Source: Parietichytrium sp. I65-24A
Lineage: Eukaryota > Sar > Bigyra > Thraustochytrida > Thraustochytriidae
DNA: 64,000 bases
Assembly (NCBI GenBank): GCA_012862575.1
Contig: BLSF01000005.1
Coordinates: 1-64,000 of the forward strand
Direction: 5' to 3'
Part shown: positions 30,038-38,852 of the stretch, in pieces
Position numbering within the stretch: position 1 is the stretch's first letter
Layout of the letters: every line of letters begins with the position of its first letter
Program-made: the position numbers and the translations under genes
Notes under the pieces: model-generated
Database searches by the model: none
What the model saw: only the letters and a program-made list of their open reading frames with translations
What the model was told of the DNA's origin: nothing

Positions 30038-30038
30038 G

Positions 30039-31319
30039 ATGGGTAAGGGCAAGGCCAATGGGCCGTCCAAGAAGACGGCGGAAAAGAAGCGCGAGAAGGT
30101 TGTGGAGGACAAGACTTTCGGTCTGAAGAACAAGAACAAGAGCAAGAAGGTGCAGCAGTACATCCAGCAGGTTTCTGCCAACACGAAGGGCGGGAAGAGC
30201 CAGGCGTTCCTGGACGCGGAGGCCGCCCGCAAGAAGAAGGAGAAGGAGCAGCGGAAGCAGGCGGAGAAGGAGATGGCGGCGCTGCTGGGAGAGGCGTACT
30301 CGCTGGACAAGAAGAAGGAGAAGAAGTTGAAGAAGAAGAAGGAGGAGGAGAACGCGGCCAAGGCGGAGGAGGAGCAGGAGAAGCAGAAGCTGGCGGACGA
30401 GAAGGACTTTGGCACGCCGATCGCGTCGCTGAGAGACGTGTTCGGACAGGGAAGCAAGGTGACGGTGGAGCGCGTGTGCGTGGAGATGACGTGGAAGGAC
30501 AATCTGCCCGGAAAGGCTCCTGGCGATGGGTCGCCGTGCTTGTTCGTCAAGGTGAATGATGGCACTACGCTCAACCCGATGTCCATGTGCTTCATTGGCG
30601 AGACGCCCAGCACCTTCCAGTACAAGATCAACACAATTTTGGATGTTAGAAACGTGGTGGCCATGGTCCGTGGTGAGAAGGTCTTCCTGGAGATACCAAA
30701 GGGTGCGCAGGGCACCTCGGCGCCTGCGGAGGGCGTCGATTGCTCTGTAGAAGCTGCTAGCGAGCGCCTCAGTGAGTTCATCAGGCAAAAGATGCAGGAG
30801 GAGGAGGAGATCCGCGCTCGCGGTGGCATCCCGATCGAGGAACGCATCGAGGAAGAGAGAGCCCTTCTCAAGCCCCCTCTCACGCCGGTCACCCACGAGC
30901 GCTTCTTGGAGTGGAAGAAGAAGAAGCTCAAGCAGAAAGAAGAGGAGTTGGAGCAGAAGACCAAGGAGGCCAACAAGAAGGGAGGCAAGGCCATGCTCAC
31001 CGGTCGCGCACTCTTTGCCCTCGACAAGTCCCTCTTCGTGGACGACGAAACCTCCACAGATGTCGACTACACCACAAGAGAAGAGGCCGAGAATCACAAC
31101 GCCGCAACTGCTGGCCACGCTGGGGAGGGCGGTGACGACAAAGATGACGACGAGGATTCGGAGGAGGAGGGTGACGATGGAGCTGCTGCAGCTCCACCCA
31201 AGGCGCCAGTCGACGCGGCGGCAGCTGCCATTCAAGAAAAGTTGTACCTTGAAGGCGACGATGACTTGGACGACCTGGATGATTTGGACGATGACGATGA
31301 TGATGATGATGACGAGTAG
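30039..31319 (+). CDS. DFRP1/ZC3H15/Tma46-like DRG-binding protein without CCCH fingers
   Basis: A 426-aa protein. The N-terminal block (about 19-46, VVEDKTFGLKNKNKSKKVQQ) is the hallmark of DFRP1 (ZC3H15 in animals, Tma46 in yeast). The C-terminal DFRP block is also present at about 268-335 (EERALLKPPLTPVTHERFLE, then GRALFALDKSLF), followed by an acidic Asp/Glu tail. DFRP1 binds and stabilises the translational GTPase DRG1 on ribosomes. The two CCCH zinc fingers that normally sit between these blocks are missing. In their place is a 120-residue, partly beta-like segment (about 125-245, VTVERVCVEMTWKD and FVKVNDGTTLNPM) with only scattered cysteines. Confidence 0.82.
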   Translation: MGKGKANGPSKKTAEKKREKVVEDKTFGLKNKNKSKKVQQYIQQVSANTKGGKSQAFLDAEAARKKKEKEQRKQAEKEMAALLGEAYSLDKKKEKKLKKKKEEENAAKAEEEQEKQKLADEKDFGTPIASLRDVFGQGSKVTVERVCVEMTWKDNLPGKAPGDGSPCLFVKVNDGTTLNPMSMCFIGETPSTFQYKINTILDVRNVVAMVRGEKVFLEIPKGAQGTSAPAEGVDCSVEAASERLSEFIRQKMQEEEEIRARGGIPIEERIEEERALLKPPLTPVTHERFLEWKKKKLKQKEEELEQKTKEANKKGGKAMLTGRALFALDKSLFVDDETSTDVDYTTREEAENHNAATAGHAGEGGDDKDDDEDSEEEGDDGAAAAPPKAPVDAAAAAIQEKLYLEGDDDLDDLDDLDDDDDDDDDE

Positions 31320-32547
31320 TGAGTCAACATTCGCTGTCATCGCTGCGCAGTTGCACTTGATATTTAGGGCGTTCGAACGGGCTGGGGATGGATGGATGGG
31401 TAGATAGATGGATGGATGCTGCACGGTTTCTAAGGGCGTTTGGGCTTGCTTTTGCCGCGAAAGGAGATGATCTTGTGGTGGATCCAAGAGGTGCTTTAGT
31501 TGGCATGTTTTCTGTCGAGCATGTTGGTTTGCAATTTTTTTTTTCGTGGATAGTCAGTTGCACAGCCTTTCCTTGACTCTGATTCTGGCTTGATAGAGCA
31601 AGCTAGAGGAAGGCTTTTGTGCAGTCGTTCTTTCCTCGTCTCATTCTTGCCGCCCTTGTTGCTCTTTTTGCGTTCCTTTTTCTACTCGAAGCTATTTAAA
31701 TTCTGTAGGCGTTGTGTGAAGAAATTGGGCCCTTCTGATACTTTGTAGCAAGCCTCACACCGTGCTGCTTTTATTTTGGCGCTGGGGTTTCTCAAAGCCA
31801 TGTCGGAGAGAAGAAAAGGGGCAACGAGCGTTTGCCCCTTGCTGCTCTCTGCTCACGATTTTCTACCCTTTCCAGACCTGAATATTCGTGCCTGAGGTGA
31901 CACTCTCGCGGTGTCGTCGTCCAAAGAATGTTCCAAATCGACAGTGAGATCGAATCTCATCTTGCTCTCCCATTACACAATACATACAATATAAAATATA
32001 TTGACTTTCGCAAGGTTGTTATTGATCTCTTTGCTTGTTTGCTTGTTTGGCTGTTTGTCGGTGAGGGTTCGCGTGTTCAAATCTTTCCTTCATTTCCTTT
32101 TGTTTCGAAATTGCTCAAAAGAAGAATGGTTTGAGGAAAACGGCATTCAGGGACGTATAGCTGGGATGCACCTCACCATGAATACATATTCTTGTTCTGA
32201 AAGCTACTCTAACAGTAAATTAGTGATTGAAGAATCGAAAAGTCCAAGAGTGCCCGGCTTTGACAAAAGAATCTCACATTTCCAGAATAGAACCAAACAA
32301 GGAATGAATGACACAATTGCAGTTTCGAACGAACTGTGACGCACATATTTTCCAACTATAATCACCTTCAGGCACGGAGTCTGCCAGATCCTATCTGGCG
32401 ACCAGCCTGGTGCTCAAAATTCCTGCCAACACCAAGGAAGGACAGCGACTTTACCGAAACTGCTGCATCGCGCAGAGCCTGAAAACCAACCAAGCATCAT
32501 GAGTATTCCAAAAAAAAGAGAATAGAATGACACACGCCATGGACGCC
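31320..32547. other. Intergenic, convergent 3' ends
   Basis: 1.2 kb between the DFRP1-like gene and NDUFAF5. It contains GATGGATG repeats (31388-31418) and a T9 run near 31540. No gene seen. Confidence 0.5.
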
Positions 32548-33690
32548 TTAATCGGAACGCTTCTTCGAGGAAGTAATCTCCAGGTCGCCATACAGCTTGC
32601 CAAACTTGCCGATGGACTCACTCTGCGAGCCGGGCTTGAGTGGCTTTGGCTGCGAGCTGTGCGGTTTCCAGCCAATCATGAAGATGACCTCGAATGTGGC
32701 GGGCACGTACCCGTCCTCGTCCCCAAACAGGGCCTCGTACGCGGCAGCTGCCGCCAGCATGGTGTCCCTAGACATGTGCGGGCGACGCGACTTATTGGCG
32801 TTGGACTCGCCCATCGCCGAGAGCGTTTCTATGCACGAGAATGCGTCCTCAAACTCAATGGTCACTGTGGCCGTGTCCACCGTCGTCAAGTTGAACCCTG
32901 CCGCCCCCAACAGTCCGCATGCGTCGGCGTGGCGAACCATTGGCGAAATGTGCGAACTGATTCCGCCTTCGCGCTCCTGCTCCGCGAACGCCAGCGCCGT
33001 GCGCAGCTCGAACAGCGTGTCGCCCCCTAGCATTGCGCCTATAAAAACACCGTCCGGCCTAAGCACCGCCGCGGCCTGCGCCAAAGCCGACTCCAGGTCG
33101 TTGGACCAATGCATGGACAGGCAGCTCACTGCCAAGTCAGCGGACCCGGTCCCCACCAACTCCGCGCAGGAATCCGGTTCCGCGAGGACGAATTCCGCAC
33201 GGAGACCGCTCGGCACGGGCCGCGCCTTGGCGGCGGCGAGCATCTCCGCGCTCGAGTCCACACACACTACGCGGCGCACGGGAAACTCGGAATCCGCACC
33301 GGGACTTCCCTGCGTGCCCTGCGACCCCAGCGCCCCCAGCGCAGCGAGAACGTTCCCCGTGTTGCAGCCCAGGTCCACGCAGTCGTGGAGATCGCGGGAC
33401 ACGTCCAGGACGCGGTCGGCCAACTGTTCAGCGACGATGTCCCTCAGGGCCTCGCCGTCCGCGAAGCGCTCGCCACTGACTTGATCTCCAGTGAGATGGG
33501 ATCCATCATCGCTGCGCTGCAGATTGGACAGGAAGAGTTGCGCGGACCGTGCGCGGTGCGCGGACTTGACGGACGCAGAGAATGGGTTCCGCAGCGCGGT
33601 CCCGCTCAGCAGACGGCGGCAGCTGCTGGCGCTGCTCAAGCGAGAAAGGTTCCGGGAGTTCCTGCGGAACGCCGCGCGGAGGGGATGCAT
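32548..33690 (-). CDS. NDUFAF5: NDUFAF5-like mitochondrial complex I assembly methyltransferase
   Basis: A 380-aa protein starting at the ATG read from 33690 (MHPLRAAFRRNSRNLSRLSS), an Arg/Ser-rich mitochondrial presequence; the frame further upstream has no ATG. The class I SAM-dependent methyltransferase core has motif I VDLGCNTG (about 105-112) and VVCVDSS for the ribose-binding acidic residue. NDUFAF5 signatures follow: CLSMHWSNDL, LRPDGVFIGAMLGGDTLFEL, EREGGISSHISPM, MGESNANKSRR, RDTMLAAAAAYEALFG, FMIGWKPH. In animals NDUFAF5 hydroxylates an Arg of NDUFS7 during early complex I assembly. The C-terminal 30 residues are extra. Confidence 0.93.
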   Translation of the reverse strand: MHPLRAAFRRNSRNLSRLSSASSCRRLLSGTALRNPFSASVKSAHRARSAQLFLSNLQRSDDGSHLTGDQVSGERFADGEALRDIVAEQLADRVLDVSRDLHDCVDLGCNTGNVLAALGALGSQGTQGSPGADSEFPVRRVVCVDSSAEMLAAAKARPVPSGLRAEFVLAEPDSCAELVGTGSADLAVSCLSMHWSNDLESALAQAAAVLRPDGVFIGAMLGGDTLFELRTALAFAEQEREGGISSHISPMVRHADACGLLGAAGFNLTTVDTATVTIEFEDAFSCIETLSAMGESNANKSRRPHMSRDTMLAAAAAYEALFGDEDGYVPATFEVIFMIGWKPHSSQPKPLKPGSQSESIGKFGKLYGDLEITSSKKRSD

Positions 33691-34565
33691 TTCCTCAGAT
33701 GAGAGCACACTCGCCACTCGCCGGGCCTGGTTCCCCGAACAGTCCGGGAACGTTTCTACGGTGCAGCTAATGTGTAGCCACTAGATACTAATGGTGTAAT
33801 CCAACGCCCAGTGAGCCTACGTAACGTACGCGTATTGACTGTGAGTGCATGTGTACGTGTACAACACTTGCGAAACTCCCCGACAGAGCGGAGGCACTTC
33901 TGATGCCGCCGAGGGTAACCCCGTGTCGTGTATAAATATATATTATAATAATCTACTTACTCTCAACCATATTCAGTCAGATTACTAACGAAGCAATGGA
34001 AACGCATCATGAATCATAGTCAAGTATAACCAGAGCAACCCAGAAAACATCACCAAGTTTATGTACTTACCATGCTAAAACCCCTTGGTTCGGTAATGCT
34101 CGCATCACATTGATGCTTAGGCTCCGCATTTACCATTGGCCTAGCAACTTTACCCACTCTCACTACTATCGCTAGCTACCGGCGGAGTGTAGCAAATCAG
34201 TTGGCGTGCTAGCACTGCACTGCGGGTGGGAAGTGCATGAAGAGATCACTGATGATCATTGATCAAGAGATGATCATTGTCGTTAACCAAGTTATTGTAA
34301 CTTATTGTTGGAACAAGATTTTTTTACTGTTCCACGTTCACAATATTCACAATCATCGAAAAAGGGGTACTCGCAGTCAGTACTCACAGTGTCAGTCAGA
34401 CAGTCAGTCAGTCAGTCAATGAGAGCGTAGGTGTACAGTGCGCGGGCAGCAGGGGATATCTGTGTGTGTCAATCTTATCAGTGCAGTCTTTCAAAGTTGA
34501 GGAGCCCGTGAGCGGAATAAGGCATAAGGAGATACGGAGATACGGAGATACGGAGATAAGGAAGG
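33691..34565. promoter_or_regulatory. Divergent promoter region of NDUFAF5 and NAPRT
   Basis: 875 bp between divergent starts. It has an AT-rich TATAAATATATATTATAATA block near 33932-33951, CAGT tandems at 34376-34418 and an 8-bp tandem repeat next to the NAPRT start. Confidence 0.5.
34528..34559 (+). repeat. 8-bp tandem GGAGATAC x4 abutting the NAPRT start
   Basis: Three exact GGAGATAC units and a fourth GGAGATAA end six bases before the ATG at 34566. They almost certainly lie in the 5' untranslated region. Confidence 0.85.
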
Positions 34566-36188
34566 ATGAGCGACGGGGAGCCGAACGCGAAGCGAGCCAA
34601 GCTGAGCCTGAGTGAGGACGGTGGGGATGGAGAGATCCGGCCGCACTCGAGGTTCGTGAAGGCGCTGCTGACGGATATGTATCAGCTGACGATGGCGTAC
34701 GGGTACTGGAAAGCGGAGCGGCACGAGGAGTCGTCGGTGTTTGAGACGTTTTTCAGGAAGAGTCCTTTCAAGGGCGAGTATACTATCTTCTGCGGGCTGG
34801 AGGAAGTGCTGCGGTTTCTGACTGCGTTCAACTTTTCCGCGAGCGACATTGCTTTCATCAAGACCATCTTCCCGGAGAACACCGACCCTGGGTTTTTCGA
34901 CTGGCTTGCCAGCGTGGACTGCAGCAAGGTCAAAGTGTACGCCATCAAGGAAGGGTCAGTGGTGTTTCCGCGCATCCCGCTTCTCCGCATCGAGGGCCCG
35001 CTCGGAGTGGTGCAACTGCTAGAGACCACCATTCTGAACCTGACGAACTTTTCTTCCCTGATTGCCACGAACGCCCAGCGCATGCGCATCGCTTCCGGCC
35101 CGAACAAGTCCCTCCTAGAATTTGGGCTTCGCAGAGCGCAAGGCCCTGACGGAGCGGTCAGTGCTTCGCGCTATTCTTACATCGGCGGGTTCGACGGAAC
35201 CAGTAACTGTCTCGCGAGCAAGCTGTTCGGCATGAGCGTGAAAGGTACACATGCACACGCATTTGTCAGCTCGTTTCGGGGCCCGAGCGATCTCAAGTCT
35301 AAACAACTAAATGGGAAGGAGTTCTGGGAACCTGTCCTCGAAAAGAGAAAAGAGCTTGGCTTCTCCAACTCAAATATTTCGGAGCTAAGCGCATTTGTTG
35401 CCTACGCGCAAGCCTTTCCAGCGGGTTTCTTGGCCCTCGTCGATACCTACGACACTCTGACTAGTGGAGTGCCAAACTTTATTTGCGTCGCCCTTGTGCT
35501 AAAGGAGCTGGGATACAAGCCCGTCGGAGTTCGCCTGGACAGCGGCGATCTTGCATACCTCTCCAAGCGAGCTCGCGCAATGTGCAAGTCCCATGGATTG
35601 GATGTGAACATCGTAGCAAGCAACGATATCAATGAGGAGGTTCTTCACTCGCTCGCTAAACAAGGCCACGAGGTCGATACCTTTGGTATCGGGACAAACC
35701 TGGTCACTTGCCAAGCCCAGCCTGCGCTTGGCATGGTCTTCAAGCTTGTGGAAATTGAAGGGAAAGCATGCATCAAGCTCTCCAACGAGTTTGAGAAAAC
35801 GACTATTCCTGGCAAAAAGCAGGTGTTCCGGCTCCTTGGTCAGGACGACGTGGCGCTTTGCGACCTCATGCTTCGCGAAGAGGAGGAGACGCCAAAGGTT
35901 GGGGAGAAAATTTTGTGCCAGCACCCTTTTCTTGAGCGCAAGAGGTGTTTCATTCGCCCGTCCAAGGTGGAAAATCTCCTCACGCTAGTCTTCGACGGCG
36001 AAATTTGCACAGAAATTCCTTCCGCGGACGCTATTCGCTCATACGTCAACTCACAAGTAAAACTTCTCCGAGAGGACCACATTCGGCCCCTAAATCCCGC
36101 TGTCTACAAGGTGTCTGTGAGCTCGACCCTTTCGTCGTTCATCCTAGAAATGTGGGGAAAGGAAGCCCCCATTCAAGAATTCGAGTAG
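34566..36188 (+). CDS. NAPRT: Nicotinate phosphoribosyltransferase
   Basis: A 540-aa cytosolic enzyme that joins nicotinate to PRPP, making nicotinate mononucleotide, the first step of the Preiss-Handler route to NAD. Length is usual for eukaryotic NAPRT. Seen in order: LTDMYQLTMAYGYW (about 36-49), the FEFG-like EFGLRRAQGPDGAVSAS block (about 184-200), YSYIGGFDGTSN, the GTHAHAF segment (227-233) containing the catalytic-site histidine region, LDSGDLAYLSKRAR (324-337), SNDINEEVLHSLAKQ, and the phosphate-binding GIGTNLVTC (374 onward). The first 30 residues are a variable basic/acidic leader with a KRAK stretch. No targeting peptide is visible. Confidence 0.95.
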   Translation: MSDGEPNAKRAKLSLSEDGGDGEIRPHSRFVKALLTDMYQLTMAYGYWKAERHEESSVFETFFRKSPFKGEYTIFCGLEEVLRFLTAFNFSASDIAFIKTIFPENTDPGFFDWLASVDCSKVKVYAIKEGSVVFPRIPLLRIEGPLGVVQLLETTILNLTNFSSLIATNAQRMRIASGPNKSLLEFGLRRAQGPDGAVSASRYSYIGGFDGTSNCLASKLFGMSVKGTHAHAFVSSFRGPSDLKSKQLNGKEFWEPVLEKRKELGFSNSNISELSAFVAYAQAFPAGFLALVDTYDTLTSGVPNFICVALVLKELGYKPVGVRLDSGDLAYLSKRARAMCKSHGLDVNIVASNDINEEVLHSLAKQGHEVDTFGIGTNLVTCQAQPALGMVFKLVEIEGKACIKLSNEFEKTTIPGKKQVFRLLGQDDVALCDLMLREEEETPKVGEKILCQHPFLERKRCFIRPSKVENLLTLVFDGEICTEIPSADAIRSYVNSQVKLLREDHIRPLNPAVYKVSVSSTLSSFILEMWGKEAPIQEFE

Positions 36189-36425
36189 GGGTTTTCTCTC
36201 AAGTTGCATTCGTTGGCTGGTACCCACAGAAGGAAGTCGCTCTAGAGAGTTTATCCCCCGGCCTGTTAAATAATCTTGCTTGACGAGGTAAAGAAGAGAG
36301 AAAATAATTTAAGTCTTAATTTTTTGACAGAGAGCAAAACGCAGAGACATATTGACTGTAAATTCAATGGCCGGACGGACACACAAGAGGTGGGCTTCTA
36401 TTGGGTAAAACCCAAGAAATCATCT

Positions 36426-37868
36426 TTAAAGGTCTTCGACGCTATTCGACAGCTTGTCGTTGCTACGAAGCTCGCGAAGCTTTTCCTGCGCTTTAGCGTA
36501 ATCCTTCTCGATGGTAAAATACATGGCGAAGTGTGCGAATGATCCCAAAATCCAGCCCAACATTGAGTAGGTAAGCCCTTCCTCACGACCGATCAAGCTC
36601 ACAACAAAAGCCACTATGACGGCACCCCCTCCCTTGCCGAGATCATCAAACAGATTAAAGACGGCGAACGCACTTCCGCGGGTCTCAGGTAAGCACACGT
36701 TCACCAAAACAACTTTAACTGCCGCTCCGGTGATCCCAATGATGACACCCGAAGGCACGGCAAGCGCCATGTACAGAGCCACCGACTGAGGAGGAACATT
36801 GATCAGCACGATCATCGGGATAGCGCCAATAGATGTTGTGGCGCCCATGATGAGCGGAATATATCGCATCTTTTGGGAGAAAAAATCTGCGATGAAGCCT
36901 CCAAGAATAGCCCCGACAGCTGCCCCAAGACCGAAAGCAATCACGACAAGCCCAGAAGCAGCTCTCTCTACGCTCTTGTCTTCAATGAGAAAATCGGTAA
37001 ACAGTCCAAGCAAAACGCCCCATGGCAGAGAGGCTGGAATGCCTTGTGCAAATACAAGTGCGACAGTCGGGGTTTTCCACAAAGCCTTAAACTTTGCCCA
37101 AGTCACTTTTTCGGCGTAGCCTTCTGTGGCATTATTATCTTCCAAAAACGCCTCCTCGCGACAGCCGCGCTTTGGCTCTGGCACTGTGAGGAGAATGATT
37201 GCAATGATAAAGTATGCAGGCACCGCCACCAGAAGGAATGACAGTTTCCAGTTGCTTCCGTCGGCACCAGCTACGATTCCGCTCCCGACTTGTCCCACGC
37301 CAGAGCCAAGGTTGACTGCGGTAAGAGCAGCCGCAATGGCTCTTCCGCGTGTTTTAAGAGCAAAGAGATCCCCAAACAAGGAAAACATAAGCGGAATTGC
37401 CCCGCCAATCGCCACTCCAGTCAGTACACGAGTTATGAAAAGGCCCCAGAACGTCCCGCCGACAAAATACGTCATCAAGCAGGCTGTTTCACCAATAAAA
37501 ACGACTGCGCACATGACGTTTCTTCGGTTCACTGTGTCCGTAAAATAGCCAACAGTCAAGCTCGCAAGCCCGCCAATAACCCAGAAACCAAGCGTGATGT
37601 ACCCACCCAGCCACAAGTCTCGCTTTGCGCCGTCCACCTTCTGAACCATTTCGTCCAGGTTCTCGTCGTACTCGTAGATGATGGACCCATTCTCATAAGT
37701 TTCCACCCAGCCATATTCTCTCGCAATCGGCGTGAGTACCGGTGAGAGTAGATTTTGGTCCGCAAAGAGCACTGCGTTCACGAGGACCAAAAGGATCAAA
37801 AAGTACGTGGACTGCTTGCATCCGCACTTGCGCTCTTCTTCCGACGCAACACCGACATGACCGTCCAT
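36426..37868 (-). CDS. Major facilitator superfamily transporter (spinster-like)
   Basis: A 480-aa membrane protein with about 12 predicted helices. TM1 (about 21-41) is followed by an unusually long acidic luminal or external loop (about 50-84). Motif A is at 107-116 (GYFTDTVNRR), and RVLTGVAIGGAIPLMFSLFG in TM4 is typical of MFS carriers. A second half begins after a cytosolic loop (about 225-260) and has GLGAAVGAILGGFIADFFSQ, the half-site copy of motif A. The overall pattern resembles the spinster/SPNS group (lipid, sphingolipid or organic anion carriers), but the substrate cannot be read from the sequence. The gene is convergent with NAPRT, with 237 bp between the stop codons. Confidence 0.85.
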   Translation of the reverse strand: MDGHVGVASEEERKCGCKQSTYFLILLVLVNAVLFADQNLLSPVLTPIAREYGWVETYENGSIIYEYDENLDEMVQKVDGAKRDLWLGGYITLGFWVIGGLASLTVGYFTDTVNRRNVMCAVVFIGETACLMTYFVGGTFWGLFITRVLTGVAIGGAIPLMFSLFGDLFALKTRGRAIAAALTAVNLGSGVGQVGSGIVAGADGSNWKLSFLLVAVPAYFIIAIILLTVPEPKRGCREEAFLEDNNATEGYAEKVTWAKFKALWKTPTVALVFAQGIPASLPWGVLLGLFTDFLIEDKSVERAASGLVVIAFGLGAAVGAILGGFIADFFSQKMRYIPLIMGATTSIGAIPMIVLINVPPQSVALYMALAVPSGVIIGITGAAVKVVLVNVCLPETRGSAFAVFNLFDDLGKGGGAVIVAFVVSLIGREEGLTYSMLGWILGSFAHFAMYFTIEKDYAKAQEKLRELRSNDKLSNSVEDL

Positions 37869-38852
37869 CTTCCTATCGAGCGTCCTCTCACGAGGCTGAC
37901 CGGTGCAACAGAGCAGCAGAAATCTCTGGTCTCATTCGGGGACTGCCTGGCGACTCAGTTCCGATACCACTTTGACGTAAACTGCCGTGGACTCTCCCAA
38001 GCATTCACCGTCTTATGTGTCGCATTGACGTGGGCGAGACGCCTTGGGCTGCTTAGCTCAAGTTCTAATGAGCTGCAAGTGCAAGCGATCGCAAATATTC
38101 ATTGTATCTTCTTCCATTGGCACAGAGAGGCCGTCCCATAGGTCCCATAGGTGAACTCGTGACCTATGATCTATGACGAGGAGAAACAGCGACTCCCCTT
38201 GCAGCCTTCTAGCAAAAAAAAAAGAATAAGAAAATGTTGAACAATGAGTGGGAATACTCTCTGATTAGCAACTTAGAACGTCGTCTCACTGTACCAATCA
38301 GATCCTGGCGTTTATTCTTCACGCTACCACTCGTGTGACTGGAACAGCTTCGACAACTCCTCTGCGCGGCCCAATCTTAGAGGCTCAAGACTCTCCGGAC
38401 CGTGCCATTTCGGACGTCGTTTGGCATGGAAAGCGCGAAACTTTCAATTGAAATGCTTCAAAACTGTAATGCGGGGCGCTTACTTGGGCGGCTACGCGCA
38501 TGGATAGGGTCATCGTTCCACTGGGTGCTGCAAAGGTGTGTACACCCTGGGTGCAGATGAATTTCAGTTTGTTCGTTAAGGAGCCGCTGTGTGCGACTAG
38601 GAGCGGGCCGGACAAGGCGGAGTGGTGTTGATGGGTGCAGTGGGCGTCGAACGAGATGGAGCGATATCCGCACTGGCATAAGAAGTGGGTGGGACCAGCG
38701 CGTTGAATGTTCTGAAAAGGAGAGAGTCTATGGGCGCCGATCAGTCTTCTTGTTGAAGCGTGGCGAGTCTCCCGCGACTCGAGCTGCGGAGGACATCTGA
38801 GGACCTAGATTTGATTGGAACGAGCGGATTTTTATAGGATTGATCAGATAAA
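37869..38852. other. Intergenic
   Basis: 984 bp upstream of the MFS gene and downstream of the channel gene, both on the minus strand. A long plus-strand frame here (to 38141) is mainly antisense to the MFS start. It has a poly-A run at 38214-38224 and a duplicated TCCCATAGG near 38133-38150. No gene seen. Confidence 0.5.

Larger units (their letters stand above)
27636..30038. other. 2.4-kb intergenic region with possible decayed coding sequence
   Basis: It starts with the CT-rich (GA on minus) upstream region of the IQ gene and ends with the GA tract of the DFRP1-like gene. Between 28220 and 29373 several short frames look protein-like but are broken by stops: on the plus strand a stretch ending at 29373 (GCSLEEGLVEVRSGE and EIFWYPVYFKIW), and on the minus strand a hydrophobic stretch near 28590-28650. 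No single intact gene could be assembled. A C-rich run at 29696-29718 could form a G-quadruplex on the minus strand. Confidence 0.4.

Noticed and set aside
29816-31487. Very long minus-strand frames (413 and 518 codons) over the DFRP1-like gene
   Set aside because: They are Ser/Leu-rich translations of the complement of Lys/Glu-rich coding sequence and GA tracts. The plus-strand frame has conserved family blocks.
33691-33717. Nine-residue upstream extension of NDUFAF5
   Set aside because: It begins with GTG; the ATG at 33690 starts a good mitochondrial presequence.
37755-38141. 128-codon plus-strand frame over the MFS gene start
   Set aside because: Its first third is antisense to the MFS N-terminus and the remainder has no recognisable feature.
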